From Pomphorhynchus laevis (Eukaryota; Acanthocephala; Palaeacanthocephala; Echinorhynchida; Pomphorhynchidae): a DNA stretch of 64,000 nucleotides. A program made the translations under genes and the position numbers. The notes beneath the pieces are model-generated. The model made no database searches and was not told the DNA's origin. It was given only the letters and a program-made list of their open reading frames with translations. Within the stretch, counting starts at the first letter, position 1; every line of letters begins with the position of its first letter. The stretch lies in contig WNNJ02000908.1 of the NCBI GenBank assembly GCA_012934845.2, forward strand, positions 1 through 64,000. Reading direction: 5' to 3'. This document shows, in pieces, positions 45,741 to 56,127 of the stretch.

Positions 45741-46923
45741 CTAGTTTAATGCGGCGTAACGCAAGGTGACAGGGTCTACTTGCTGTGCAAGAACAAGAGG
45801 CGTCCAGTGCACCCGAACACGCAGCCGCATTACCATAAAATTTTGAATAGTCAGGTTTGTTTCGCCTGCTACATTCCGCCTATGAAGTTCTTGTTTTGCA
45901 GCTTTGAGTTTCTCTCTATCTTGAGGGTCGAGGTCCCGTAAAAATCTAATACCGGATCCACGCAGACGGTATGCGTGTCTGAAGAGTGATTTAGCTGACT
46001 CACGAGTATTTAATATCACCTTAAGCAAACGAGGTCTCAAGCTACCCGGTACACTCTTTCCAAGACGAAATAGCGATAAAACCCTCAAAGAGATCACTTC
46101 ATTATCATCGCAACCCGATAAAACCAATGACAAAATGGAACGAACCTTATCGAGATCGTCATTCATGCGATACTGACAATTCACAGATGATGACTCCTCA
46201 ACATTCGCTACAATAACTGCTCGATCTCGACCACTGTTTGTGCCCTATTTGAGCGAACTTGGCGATAACCAGCTGAGGAATTATTTGGCGTTGCAGCTCG
46301 AGAGAGAATATTTGCCTGGTTTAGGTTGATTGAATCGACATTTAAACTTAACTGTGGAATAGACTGTTCCAACTCACAGTTGGAGTTATAATCCACGACA
46401 GAGCACTCAGACAAATTGTTGGTTGGTGCAGACTCGTTAAGATTGTTCGTTGATGAGGACTCGCGGGAATTATGTGCTGGTAGGGAATCGTGAACATCAT
46501 GTGTTGATGAAGACATGCTGGAGAATCCAGGAGAAACTGCAATTGAGAGTTAACGTTGGAACTGACTACGTTTATGCAGCTTGATAGGTCTAGGATGACT
46601 GAGTTGATACGTTGAAAAGGAGTAGTTGCAGGTCGCACATCTGCACATAGTGATTTGTCTATCTCTTCTGAATTAGATGAGCCAGACGATCTAAAACTTA
46701 CTCGAGTCTTAAGCTCATTGAAAAGCTTGGCTGAACAATAACCACAGATGAAATCGGCATTGTTGAACTTTTTGATGAAGCTATCGGTCGCTGACACACA
46801 TGTCCAAATGTCGCAATCCGTGTTGGAGCACTTAATTTGGTGGGATTTATAAGACTCCTGAGTAGTCTGAACATTTGTATATCCAGTCGTTCTATTGAGC
46901 TGCTTCCGCTTTGTTACAGTCAT
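45741..46923 (-). pseudogene. LINE A copy 1, ORF1
   Basis: N-terminus (46923 on) has the Cys finger IKCSNTDCDIWTCVSATDSF and FICGYCSAKLFNEL. The middle is Ser/Asn-rich (SSSTHDVHDSLP). The C-terminal RRM-like part (46184-45741) reads LRPRLLKVILNTRESAKSLF and LKAAKQELHRRNVAGETNL, close in layout to 35081-35345. The three parts lie in three frames, so about two frame changes are present. Function in the family: RNA binding and RNP formation. Confidence 0.8.
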
Positions 46924-47019
46924 ATCGGCGAATTTGCAGTGTAATTTGCTAGAACACTTATAAATTTTCTTGTTGATTCTCTAGTTGTAATCAAGAATGT
47001 TTAAACTCCGTTAGTCTGC

Positions 47020-47290
47020 AAGTCGTTAGTTGTAAGTAGTTCGCATTAGTTGTAAGTAGTTCGCGTTAGTTGTAAGTAGTCGTTAGTTGTAAGTAGCGAG
47101 CGGATGTCGTCGATGGTTGTCGATGATAGTCGATAATTGTCAAGCGGATGGTCGTCGATGGTTGTCGTTAGTTATCGTCGAAGGTTGTCGTTGGTTGTCG
47201 TCGAAGATTGTAATTGCTTGTATTTACGTCTTATCACTCGTAACAGCTGGCAAATTGTATGTATATTAGATTGTAAGTAGTTAATAGGGA
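47020..47290 (-). promoter_or_regulatory. LINE A 5' region with short tandem repeats
   Basis: Imperfect repeats of TTAGTTGTAAGTAG and GTCGTCGATGGTTGTCG directly upstream of ORF1. LINE 5' UTRs often hold such repeats and an internal promoter. That this one does is inference. Confidence 0.5.
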
Positions 47291-47740
47291 TAACAAGATA
47301 GTATAAACTCTATATTTGTTCTTTTTGTTCCAAAAAAAAATATATTTTGAGGGATCGACATAACCGTATAGGAAGTTTAGGGCATCTCTAAATTCGTTTG
47401 CTTATAGATGAAACCCTTCATGGGCTAAAGGAATCACAAAAATAAAAAAATAAAACACAAAAATAAAAAATAATAATAGAAACAAAACAAAATTAATTAT
47501 ATGATTGATTAAAAACAGTAAATAATTTTAATAATGAATAAACTGCAAAGTACAATTCCAAAATATTTAAAATAGCACTATTGTTTTGAATAACAATATA
47601 GTGTTTAATAATAGTGTTTTAAATAACACTATTCAAAACAAAATTACTTGTAAGATTGTGTTAAAAAACAATAAATAATTTAAAATAATGAAGAACTATA
47701 AACTACACTTCCAAAATATTTGTTATTAAATCAATATATG
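47290..47740. other. AT-rich spacer
   Basis: Low-complexity A-rich and AT-rich sequence between two LINE A copies. It includes an AAATAACACTATT-like inverted stretch near 47570-47640. No gene. Confidence 0.5.
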
Positions 47741-47749
47741 GTTTATTAT

Positions 47750-49545
47750 TAAACATCATTTTGTTATAACTTGTATGTTACGTTCAAGAATTGTATTCTC
47801 CACCGAAATCACTGTACTCCTATTATGCAACACGAAACATTGCCTGATCCATTCGTAGTCTTTTTTTAAAAGTACTAAGTGAACTACATCCAACGGTGTC
47901 TGCATCAAGGTTGTTCCAAAGCTCAACAATTCTTCTATCAAATTGCATCACGCGTAATTTCTGAATCCTGCTTCTTCAAATAGTCAAAGAATGACATCTA
48001 AGAACATTTGAATCACATAATTGAACCCTACTTTGAAGAGGGTGATGGGGACGTTCAAATAAATGCCAAACCACGCATATATTCATGTACTGACGGGTCC
48101 ATGCGACGGTCTCAAGTCCTAGTGATCTCCGTTTGTCTTCATAAGGCAGCGACGCTAACGTTGGTGCTAGTTTTGTTGCCCTGCTGAATAGATTTCTTAT
48201 GTTCATGCACAGTAGTGGGTATACAGCCGGAGCTGCATATAAAAGTCTACTCAATACGTGTTTAAATCAGAGGCCGAAGAACAGTCGGATCAACGCTAAC
48301 AAACGCGGGTCCAATCATACCTATCATTTTATTGGAGTTGGCACAAGCTTGCTCAGTGTGCTTTTTGGTTGCTAAATTAGAGGTAACCCATACTCATAAA
48401 TCTTAGTAACTATCGACACTTTCAACAACACAGCCCTTATATTTGTAACAGATGTTAGTTGCTTGCGACCATTATCGATAATACGCATGTGTTTGCATTT
48501 CGAAACATTTATCACAAGCTTGTTAGACGCCGCCCACAACTTCACATCATCTATGTCAGTTTGCAAATTATCAACATACTCACATGAATGAATGGGCCGC
48601 CATATTTTTAAATCATCTGCATACAAGCATGATCGAGAGCGAATGCATCCAGACAAATCGTTAACATAAATTCTAAATAAAATCAGATCCAAAAATGAAC
48701 CTTGAGGTATTTCAAGCTGACATTCTTTAGACACAGACAATGACCGATCGACAAGTACTCGAAAGCAACGATCACGAAGTAATTCTCTAATCCAATCAAC
48801 AAGTATGTTTGGGAGTTCATTATTGACAAGTTTCTAGAGTAGACCATGATCTACTCTGTCAAAAGCTTTTGAATACCAACGAATATAATGTCTGTATTAG
48901 TAGAGCGTGCCTTATTCGCTGTACAATCCAGATTAACATCAAGCAAATTTGAAACAGTTGAATAACCCTCCCGAAATTCGTACTGACTAAGGACTTAAAC
49001 TTTTTGTACATGAAAACATCAACCATGTAGCGATGTACAAACATATCCAATACTCTACAGCAAATGCAAGTAATGCTCACCGGCCTATCATTTTTGACGG
49101 AAGAGCGATCTCCCTTGTTGAAGTAGGGAAGAACAATTGACTGTTTCCACACGTTAGGAAGAGATCTTTCTAAGATTGACTTGCGAAAAATTGCACAGAG
49201 AGGAACGCAAATTGAGCCCGCTGATCTGCGCAGATAAACAGAAGGTGGTAAGTCACAACCTCTTGAATTATTTGCTTTTAGTCGGCGTAATTCGGAATAG
49301 ACTTTAGCTGGCGTTATCAAATTGTCAAGGTCCAACTCAAGACACGTGTCAGAGTAAGTGTTTAGCACACTATATTCCATACAAAAAGTTTCATGTTCAT
49401 TTGCGGGCTCTACTGAAGTGCAATAGTGTGCCGCAAACACTTCAGCTAGGTCATTCGCGGAAATATCATAGAAGTAGTGACAAATCGAAGAATAAACAGC
49501 CCTCTACTTGATGGGTACTGAAAAAAGACCTTTAAATCGTATTTA
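47750..49545 (-). pseudogene. LINE A copy 4 (ORF2, RT to C-terminus)
   Basis: Minus strand: LRRLKANNSRGCDLPPSVYL and PYFNKGDRSSVKNDRPVSIT (49440-48859), then IPQGSFLDLILFRIYVNDL and CLYADDLKIWRPIHSCEYV (48740-48372, YADD intact). Then SRLLYAAPAVYPLLCMNIRN (48254-47976) and a C-terminus near 47760 (WNNLDADTVGCSSLSTF). Closest in wording to copy 1. Several frame changes and stops; EN missing. Confidence 0.75.
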
Positions 49546-49790
49546 CACCTGTTAACTTATGCATTCTCAAATGCACACCACTTCTTCCTCTTCAATGAAT
49601 TGAATAAATTTCTTGCCTGCTTAAAAATATCATAACTACACTCCAAATTTGAAGCGATCGAAGATCAAATTACGAGTCCGAAATGTTGAACCTAACTCAG
49701 AATCTAACCAGGTAGAATCTATCGAATGCTATTTGAATCTATCAAACGCTATTTTTGATCATTATTTAAGGAATGATCTATAAGAACCCA
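49545..49790. other. Unassigned junction sequence
   Basis: Probably the degraded upstream part of the LINE A copy at 47750 (minus-strand KNFINSLKRKKW-like reading near 49580). No intact frame. Confidence 0.35.
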
Positions 49791-49794
49791 TGAT

Positions 49795-50100
49795 CCAATT
49801 TCTTTTTTATATAGTATTAATGTTGACTATTACGTTTCGTTAAACTCTGCCTGATTGACCTATATACACTCTATCACAATCATCACAAGGTATTTGATAT
49901 ACAATGCCATCTTTATTGTAATGTGGTTTTCGTTTAAATATATTTTTTATTTTTGGCATTTTTCTATTATGAAGAAATATGTTATTGTTGATTTTGTTCT
50001 CGATGACTTTAACATTCGTCTTGATCTCCCGGCTAACTCTATCACTCAAATAAATCTTTTTTTTCTGATTTAAACTATAAATTACTCTCATCAAGCCTCA
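49795..50100 (-). pseudogene. PLE fragment: linker and start of GIY-YIG
   Basis: 84 codons (50094-49840): HNRKMPKIKNIFKRKPHYNK, then GIVYQIPCDDCDRVYIGQSG. That is the GIY-YIG signature with the preceding basic linker. The rest of the domain is lost. Confidence 0.75.
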
Positions 50101-50700
50101 CCCATATTCTCTGCAGTGCTCTCGACATCATTGATGTTCCCAACTGCTTCAATGACTATACCTCCTTGTCAATTACTGATACTGGTTTGTCCGATCATTT
50201 CTTTGTCACTCTTACTCGTCCTCATCCCCCCTTTTCCGCTTCCAAAATTAGCTATTCCAAGTCGACCTTGGAAACTTCTCGATATCCATATTCTTTGTTT
50301 ACCTTACTCAATTCTTTACACTTTTCGCTTCCACTTAACTATCTTTCTCCCGATGATCTCTCTATTCTGTTTGATTCTGAACTTACGTCGATCCTCAATT
50401 ACCTTCGGCCTATTCGTCCCCACGTTTTCAGTGCTTGCGCCATGTCATGCTCCTTTGTTCGATTGCTACTATTGTCTTTCTAAGCGTCGACTCCGTCACT
50501 GTTTTCGTGTGTTTAATTGTTTTCCTAAACGTTCTCCAAACTCACTCACTCCAAATCTCCGTGCATCATATCTTTCTTTTCGCCATTCCCATCTCATTCT
50601 CATATGTACTAAGCATACTCTCTTTTGGCGAAATCAACATGAGTCCTCATCCAACTCTAAATCTCATTAGAAAATCTTAAACTCAATTTTTTCAAGAAAT
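50100..50700 (+). pseudogene. LINE B copy 3, EN to linker
   Basis: The plus strand reads LDIIDVPNCFNDYTSLSITD and TGLSDHFFVTL (the SDH motif of APE-type EN), then 105 codons to 50483. A later part (LFWRNQHESSSNSKSHWKI) matches the upstream edge of copy 2 read on the opposite strand near 25480. Confidence 0.65.
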
Positions 50701-50734
50701 TTTTTCAATAAAATCTTAAACTCAATTTATCCAC

Positions 50735-51010
50735 ATTATTTTGGACTTGTCTGAGTTTAGAACGAGACAAAGATGGGAAAGACGTTTGTAGATAGGCGAA
50801 AGACAGCTGGAGGCAGAAATTTCGATATCATGTATGCGATGGGCGAGTGCATGATCATATATGAGGATGTCATCGGCTTATTGCATGACGTTAAAGGAGT
50901 AAGGTTTGATAAACGGATAGAGATCGGCAAGTAGAAGAGAGAAAAGCAGGTCCCCTGCTTTTCTCTCTTCAGAAAAGCAAGGACAGTTGGAGGCAGAAAT
51001 TGCGATATCG
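50735..51010 (-). pseudogene. LINE B RT fragment in opposite orientation
   Basis: Nearly the same sequence as 28490-28700 (AACGAGATGGAGATTGGAG versus AACGAGACAAAGATGGGAA, then the CATGACGTTAAAGGAGTAAG block). It is minus-sense while the adjoining LINE B piece is plus-sense. It ends at the hairpin at 50934-50970, after which a short part repeats in duplicate (GGACAGTTGGAGGCAGAAAT). Confidence 0.7.
50934..50970. repeat. Perfect 17-bp inverted repeat inside LINE B sequence
   Basis: GAAGAGAGAAAAGCAGG, a 3-base loop, exact complement. The left arm is LINE B RT sequence (compare AAAAGAGAGAAAAGCAGG at about 28680). The right arm is its fold-back. Confidence 0.85.
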
Positions 51011-51334
51011 TGTATCGCAATTTCCCATATGTATGAGGGAAATTACCCATATATATGTTGTCTTCAGTTGAGGTCTTATAATTTGAAGTTGTAACGCTAT
51101 TTCCTTTGAAATAGCAATTTTAAAAGGCCAAGTAGGAAATTTACCACATAACAGACTTCTACGGATAATATCAGCTTTTCTCTTTTTCAGGTAACTACTA
51201 AAACAAATTGCACTTGATAAAAGTTGTTGAAAAATCACTTGATAAAAGTTGTTGATTAAAGTTACTTACAATAGTAAAAGATACTTAGAAAGATACTTAC
51301 AATAGTAAAAGATACTTTCAGAAACGCTATTCGT

Positions 51335-53195
51335 ACGAAGATAGTATCACCAGGGATGCATCTTTGAATCCTAGGAGGTTTTGGTCTTATGTAAGAAACA
51401 ACAGAACACTTGTCGCCACAATTAGCTCAATCCAAACGCCAACTGAAACTTTGACCGATCCGTCTCTAATCGCCCAACATTTAGCTGATGGCTTCTTGGT
51501 ACAGGCTTTGACCTCAAACAAACTGCATGACTTTAATTGGAAGTATGTTCCGGTTGCTCATCGGTGTTGTGTTCGTCCACTCAGAGTGGATGAGGTGTTG
51601 AACGAGGTTATGAAGCTCGATTCGTTTACATCTCCGGGACCAGACAATATCGCCCCCTTCCTCGTCAAATCCCTAGCGAACGAACTAAGCAATGATTTAA
51701 CTATGTTTTTCAGATACAGCTTAGACACATCTTGGATTCCTGACAGTTGGAAGTGTGCAATTGTGGTGCCTATTCCCAAAAAGCATCCTGCTAGCTTTTG
51801 CGCGGACTTTCGGCCCATTAGCTTAACTAGCGTATTCTGCAAACTTTTAGAAAGAATCATTGCTAGTAGAATCAGGGATCATTTGGATCGTAATCACATA
51901 TTGGTTGAATCTCAACATGGTTTTAGGATAGGACGTTGATGCCTTACTAACCTACTAACTGCGCGTGAAAAATGGGCTGATGCTCCGGGGGCTGGGTTTC
52001 AGGTTCATACAGTATTCCTTGATTTTTCGAAAGCTTTTGATAGGGTACCACACGACGGCATAGTGTCTTTACTGTATCACTATGGACTTCATTCATATAT
52101 TTGTGAGTGGGTCAGGGAATTTCTATCGAATAGGTCTTTCCGAGTTTGTGTGGGGGGGGCGTGTTTTCTTATTCGGTAAATATTAATTCTGGCGTACCGC
52201 AGGGATCAGTCCTTGGCCCACTGCTCTTTATAATCTTCATTAATGATCTGCTACTCCGCTTATCATGCTCTCATCTAGCGTTTGCAGACGGTCTAAAGAT
52301 TTGGTCGATCATTAGAAGTCCTGCTGATCGAGTATCGTTACAAAATGATCTAAACTCCCTGATCAAGTGGTGAGATTCTACCGGACTACGGTTGAATGTT
52401 GATAAATGTGTCCTCATGCAACTAGGTCGCCCTATTGAAACTCTAAGGTACTTTATTGGAGATATGGTCTTAAAGGAAGTGTCTCATCATAAGGATTTAG
52501 GGATTATTGTCCATAGATCCTTGAAAACAAAGTTGAACACCGACTTCTTTCTAGGTAAAGCTACTAGGGCGTTATATTGTATTAAAAATGCATTCCTCAG
52601 GTTAAGCTGTCACATGTTCAAGAGGTTATTCATCTCCATCGTCAGGCCACACTTGGAGTACTGCATTCAGGCTTGTTTCCCTGTCACTAAGCAAGAACTA
52701 TTAGACCTGGAGTCTATTCTTAGGCGCGGATCGAGGCTCTGTATTGGCTTAAGTGATATTGACTATTATGTACGTCTAAGTCGTATTGGGATGTTGTCGG
52801 TACGTGAGAGGTTCATATCCTTGGAAATGCTATGTATATGGCATATGTCGAATGATGTGGTAGGTTATCCCACCGATGTAATCACTAGGCGGGTAGATCA
52901 GTTGCGGGGACATAGCAGAGTCTTGTATAAATTTAGATTTGGCAGATTGCCAAAAGTGTATAGACTCTCAAGGAGAGGAATTAACATGTGGAATTCGTTG
53001 CCTGAGGAAGTCGTTGCAGCCCCCAGTTTGAGAACGTTTAAATCACGATGCTACAAATGGATACATGAACAATGCCGCCATTCAACACTACCACTGGAAT
53101 ACCCTAATTAGCTACGTTGACTGACCATTTGCTTTTGTTTTATTTTTTTTGACTCTGCCTGAATAGCCTTTTGGCTTTGGTATGTATTGGAATAA
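51335..53195 (+). pseudogene. LINE A copy 2, almost complete RT of ORF2
   Basis: Plus strand: NPRRFWSYVRNNRTLVATIS, FTSPGPDNIAPFLVKSL, DFRPISLTSVFCKLLERII, ESQHGFRIGR (TGA at 51937), VFLDFSKAFDRVPHDGIV, a G-run frameshift near 52150, SGVPQGSVLGPLLFIIFIND, LAFADGLKIWSII, a stop at 52371, then LRLNVDKCVLMQLGR through MWNSLPEEVVAAPSLRTF to 53111. The 3' UTR has GAATAGCCTTTTGGCTTTGG. The active-site motif is FADG instead of F/YADD, so one catalytic Asp is lost. Three other breaks. The EN domain is absent (5' truncated). Confidence 0.85.
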
Positions 53196-53439
53196 TAATT
53201 AGCTCTAAAAAAGTGAGATAATGTTACTTCAATCTACAATATTGGGATAATTGCTAATCTTTTGTGAAACCCTAGTTTTACTATGTCTGTAGAAAATCTA
53301 ATTATATTTACATCAAAGAAAGATAGTAGACCATCTTTTTCTTTTGTTAAAGGTCATTGGATATTTTTGTCTGCATTATTTAGTCTGTCCAAGATGCAAT
53401 CTTGGTCTAATGGTTTCATCAAAATAATGAAATTTACTG

Positions 53440-53705
53440 TTCATTACGTTCCCGTAATTCCTTTCTTTTGCATGTCCCAAACTACGCTACCTCCTTTGGC
53501 TTCCGCTTCTTCCTTGTGGCTGCTCTTCTTTCGTGGAATCATCTGCCCATTCGAATACGCCAATCAACCTCCCTACCGTCTTTCAAACGCCAAATTTGAT
53601 CCATTTAAACAATTTAACTAATTTATCTGCTTGACTTTTGCCGTTTTTTGTTGATAGTAGACTATGTAAGCATGCAGCTTGCACGCATTTGCCACCTTAA
53701 ATAAA
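53440..53705 (+). pseudogene. LINE B 3' end
   Basis: Reads LPPLASASSLWLLFF and FRGIICPFEYANQPPYRLSN in a shifted frame, corresponding to the end ASLAWNQLPLDVRRAPSFIT of copy 1. It ends with GCAGCTTGCACGCATTTGCC, the same terminal palindromic tail as copies 1 and 2. Confidence 0.65.
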
Positions 53706-53859
53706 TAAGTTATCTATTAATTATTCTAAATACGTCAATCAAGGTTGGATCGTTCCTAAATCATTTTTAATATTACAAAAGTCCGCGCATAACCTCGATG
53801 AAAACAAATTTTGGAAAACAAAGTCACATTAGAGATAACACATTTCAATTGCTTTGATT

Positions 53860-54045
53860 TTTTCGTTTTGATCATATATCCATTCACTTCTCCAATTTTC
53901 ACTGGCCCAAAATCTCTAAACATTGATTTTCAAATAGTTGATACTGATCCATTATTAATAAATAATTATTGGAGCTGGATCAAAGGAAAAACGTAATTAT
54001 TTTTGATATTTCGCTAACTAATGTTAGCATATTCAGAAAATTACA
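53860..54045 (-). repeat. Repeat family R with hammerhead-like tail
   Basis: The minus strand reads CTGAAT, GCTAAC (54028-54023), ATTA, GTTAGC (54018-54013), GAAATATCAAAA, then GATCCAGCTCCAATAATT and TAATAATGGATCAGTATC. Other copies lie at 61880, 63030, 63230 and 63880. GCTAAC/GTTAGC is a perfect stem II just before GAAA. The first core segment here is CTGAATA. Confidence 0.6.
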
Positions 54046-54119
54046 ATGTTTTTTAAAATGTATATGCCTATATAAAAAGTTCAAAACGATCACCACTATT
54101 TGCTATGGCAGTTACTGCT

Positions 54120-54790
54120 GTTGTTAGCGATAACCAGCTGCTTTCACTGTTTGAATTTTTAACGCGATTTCGGCAATTTTTGAAGTTGCCGAAATAGCAG
54201 CCTTGTTTACTGGACACAGGTGTAAAGACGTGGTCTCTGACATCAGCCGGTTCTTTTTAAGATTAAAAGACCAGCTTCCACCATCCAATCTTTTGTTAAC
54301 CTCCGCTAAATCGTAGGTGGTCGTATTTAATGGCACCCCTGCTACAAAGCAAAAACTTAAGAGATTAGCACTCTCTGCGCTCTCCTCCATATTTGCCTCT
54401 GAACCACTCCCCACCTTCACAAGTCGAGTAAAATACCTGTGGTTCACCGTTACGGTAAACTGGTCGGCGAAAGTTGACCTGGATAGACCTAAACGTATCC
54501 TGAAGAAAGCTAGGTGGGTCCTGAAACGGGCTCAACATCTGTCATTGAAAGGGAAAACCCAGGTGCGCCTTTGGGGCACCTGGGCTATCTCGGGATTAGT
54601 CTTCTTTTCGAGAAGACGTCTCCCAGAGCAAATGCTAAAGTTTCTTAAGCTCCTCGTCTCTCGTTTACCCAGCATAGCCGTGCCAATTGGATTCTTCGGA
54701 GGGGGGTGAAAGACCCAGGGACATTCAGTCGGAAGGCGGCGTGTTGGATCGGTTGCGGAGCTCAGATCCCCCTGGATTTGAGGCCATAAA
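54120..54790. other. GC-balanced open sequence next to a retroelement, unassigned
   Basis: Open on the plus strand for 130 codons (54317-54709; basic, KRILKKARWVLKRAQHLSL) and on the minus strand for 107 codons (54447-54124). It lies just beyond the stop of the minus-strand retroelement protein and has the same composition, so it is probably that element's downstream part. A hairpin CCCAGGTGC/GCACCTGGG lies at 54558-54584. I recognise no domain on either strand. Confidence 0.35.
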
Positions 54791-54831
54791 AGTTGGTAAA
54801 GTGCTGTAGATTGGAGAAAGAATTTTTGTTG

Positions 54832-56033
54832 TCAACTGTCTACTGAACTGAATGTTTTGACTTTTTCTGCTGGCCTGAAGTTGTAGCCGGCGGACTCCAC
54901 CCGCTGTTTATACTTATGACATTTGACGCCTTCTGCGTAAGCGTGTGTTGTCGAACCTCCGATCGTCGCGGCCATCGATACGTAAGTCGGTTGTAAAGGG
55001 TTTGTCACCGCCAAATCTATAGCCTCTGGTGGATCCCTGTAGAGAAGGATATCTTCAAGTATATCCTGTAAGTCCGGTGGGAGGTGACACGTTTCCAAAC
55101 CCACGTGCATCCTCGCTCGTTGGGCGTGGCGAAAGAAAACGTCCCGAATAGTATCATGCCTGACACCTCCGAAGCCTCCGAGTTGGTAAGTTAGAGCGGG
55201 CAACCCATAATGGTCGCCGTGACGGTAGTATCGGCTGCATCTGTAAGCGCTGGGCGTTAATGGAATCCCTAACCACATACAGATTAGGGCGAAAAATTGG
55301 GGTGACGGAAAAGCGGTTCGTGACGCTTTATTGGGAATTACGTGTAGCCATGCCGATGCGTGCGGTTGGGCGACGGTCAAACACCTCGCTCTGTCGAATT
55401 GATTTAATCTGACTAGCAAATTTTCGTATGTAGTGTTATCAACAATCGAGGGCAAGCGTGATTGAGATAAGATATCTGCATCGGATGATGGTACTTTGGA
55501 TGTGAGGAGTAAATCCGAAAAATATAGTCGAAACCAAGAAAGTGCGAACAAGGGATACCTTCAACGGATGCTACTCTTGCGACACTGGCGACGAAATATG
55601 ATGTTAAATGGTCGGTCGTTCTCCGTAAACCCATACCTCCTAATCTCGTTGGCAGTGCTGTCTGGTCAATATGATTGTGGTCACGATGCGTAGCTATAAT
55701 TTTCTGGAGCGAATCCAGGACACATCCATCAAATCGAGTGGCGAAAGGGCGAAATGTTTGATGATCGATTGTTCTCATTAGATTGGTTACTCTGGACGCC
55801 GAACAACACTTACTTAGTAATGAGTAACAGATTTGAGAGTCTTCTATTGCAGAGATGGAGTTAAGATTATCCGCTAGTTTCAGGAGATATGTATCCAAAA
55901 GAACCCTTTGTATAAATTCTATGCTTCTCAAAGGAGTACCCGGTAACTCGAAGTCGTCAGTGGAATTCAGCACCGGTGGATGCCTACATTTTAATCCAAA
56001 TAATGTTGCATTATTTGGATTAAATAATGTCAT
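54832..56033 (-). pseudogene. Retroelement protein: post-RT region and nuclease-like C-terminus
   Basis: Two overlapping open parts. The first (56033-55413) has GTPLRSIEFIQRVLLDTYLL, CCSASRVTNLMRTIDHQTF and LPTRLGGMGLRRTTDHL, a region that follows the RT in several eukaryotic retroelements. The second (55551-54832) has ASAWLHVIPNKASRTAF, GGFGGVRHDTIRDVFF, EAIDLAVTNPLQ and AYAEGVKCHKYKQRVESAG. The RHD...D pattern resembles a restriction-like endonuclease fold, which is inference. The RT itself is missing. Old broken copy, element class uncertain. Confidence 0.6.
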
Positions 56034-56125
56034 ATTTAAATAGTCAGGATTAAATAATGCACCTAGGAGGCATTATTTATTAAATAATGCCTCCTAGGTG
56101 CTATACCACCTAGGAGGTGGTATAG
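55990..56125. repeat. Three perfect hairpins in a row at an element junction
   Basis: 55990-56024: TTTAATCCAAATAATG, loop of 3, exact complement. 56059-56101: a 21-bp arm starting GCACCTAGGAGGC, one-base loop, exact complement. 56101-56125: CTATACCACCT, AGG, exact complement. They lie exactly where a minus-strand retroelement fragment meets a plus-strand LINE A fragment. Confidence 0.88.
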
Positions 56126-56127
56126 CC

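Noticed and set aside
54317-54709. Basic 130-codon plus-strand ORF as a host gene
   Set aside because: No recognised domain, no splice context, and it lies in the shadow of a minus-strand retroelement of like composition.
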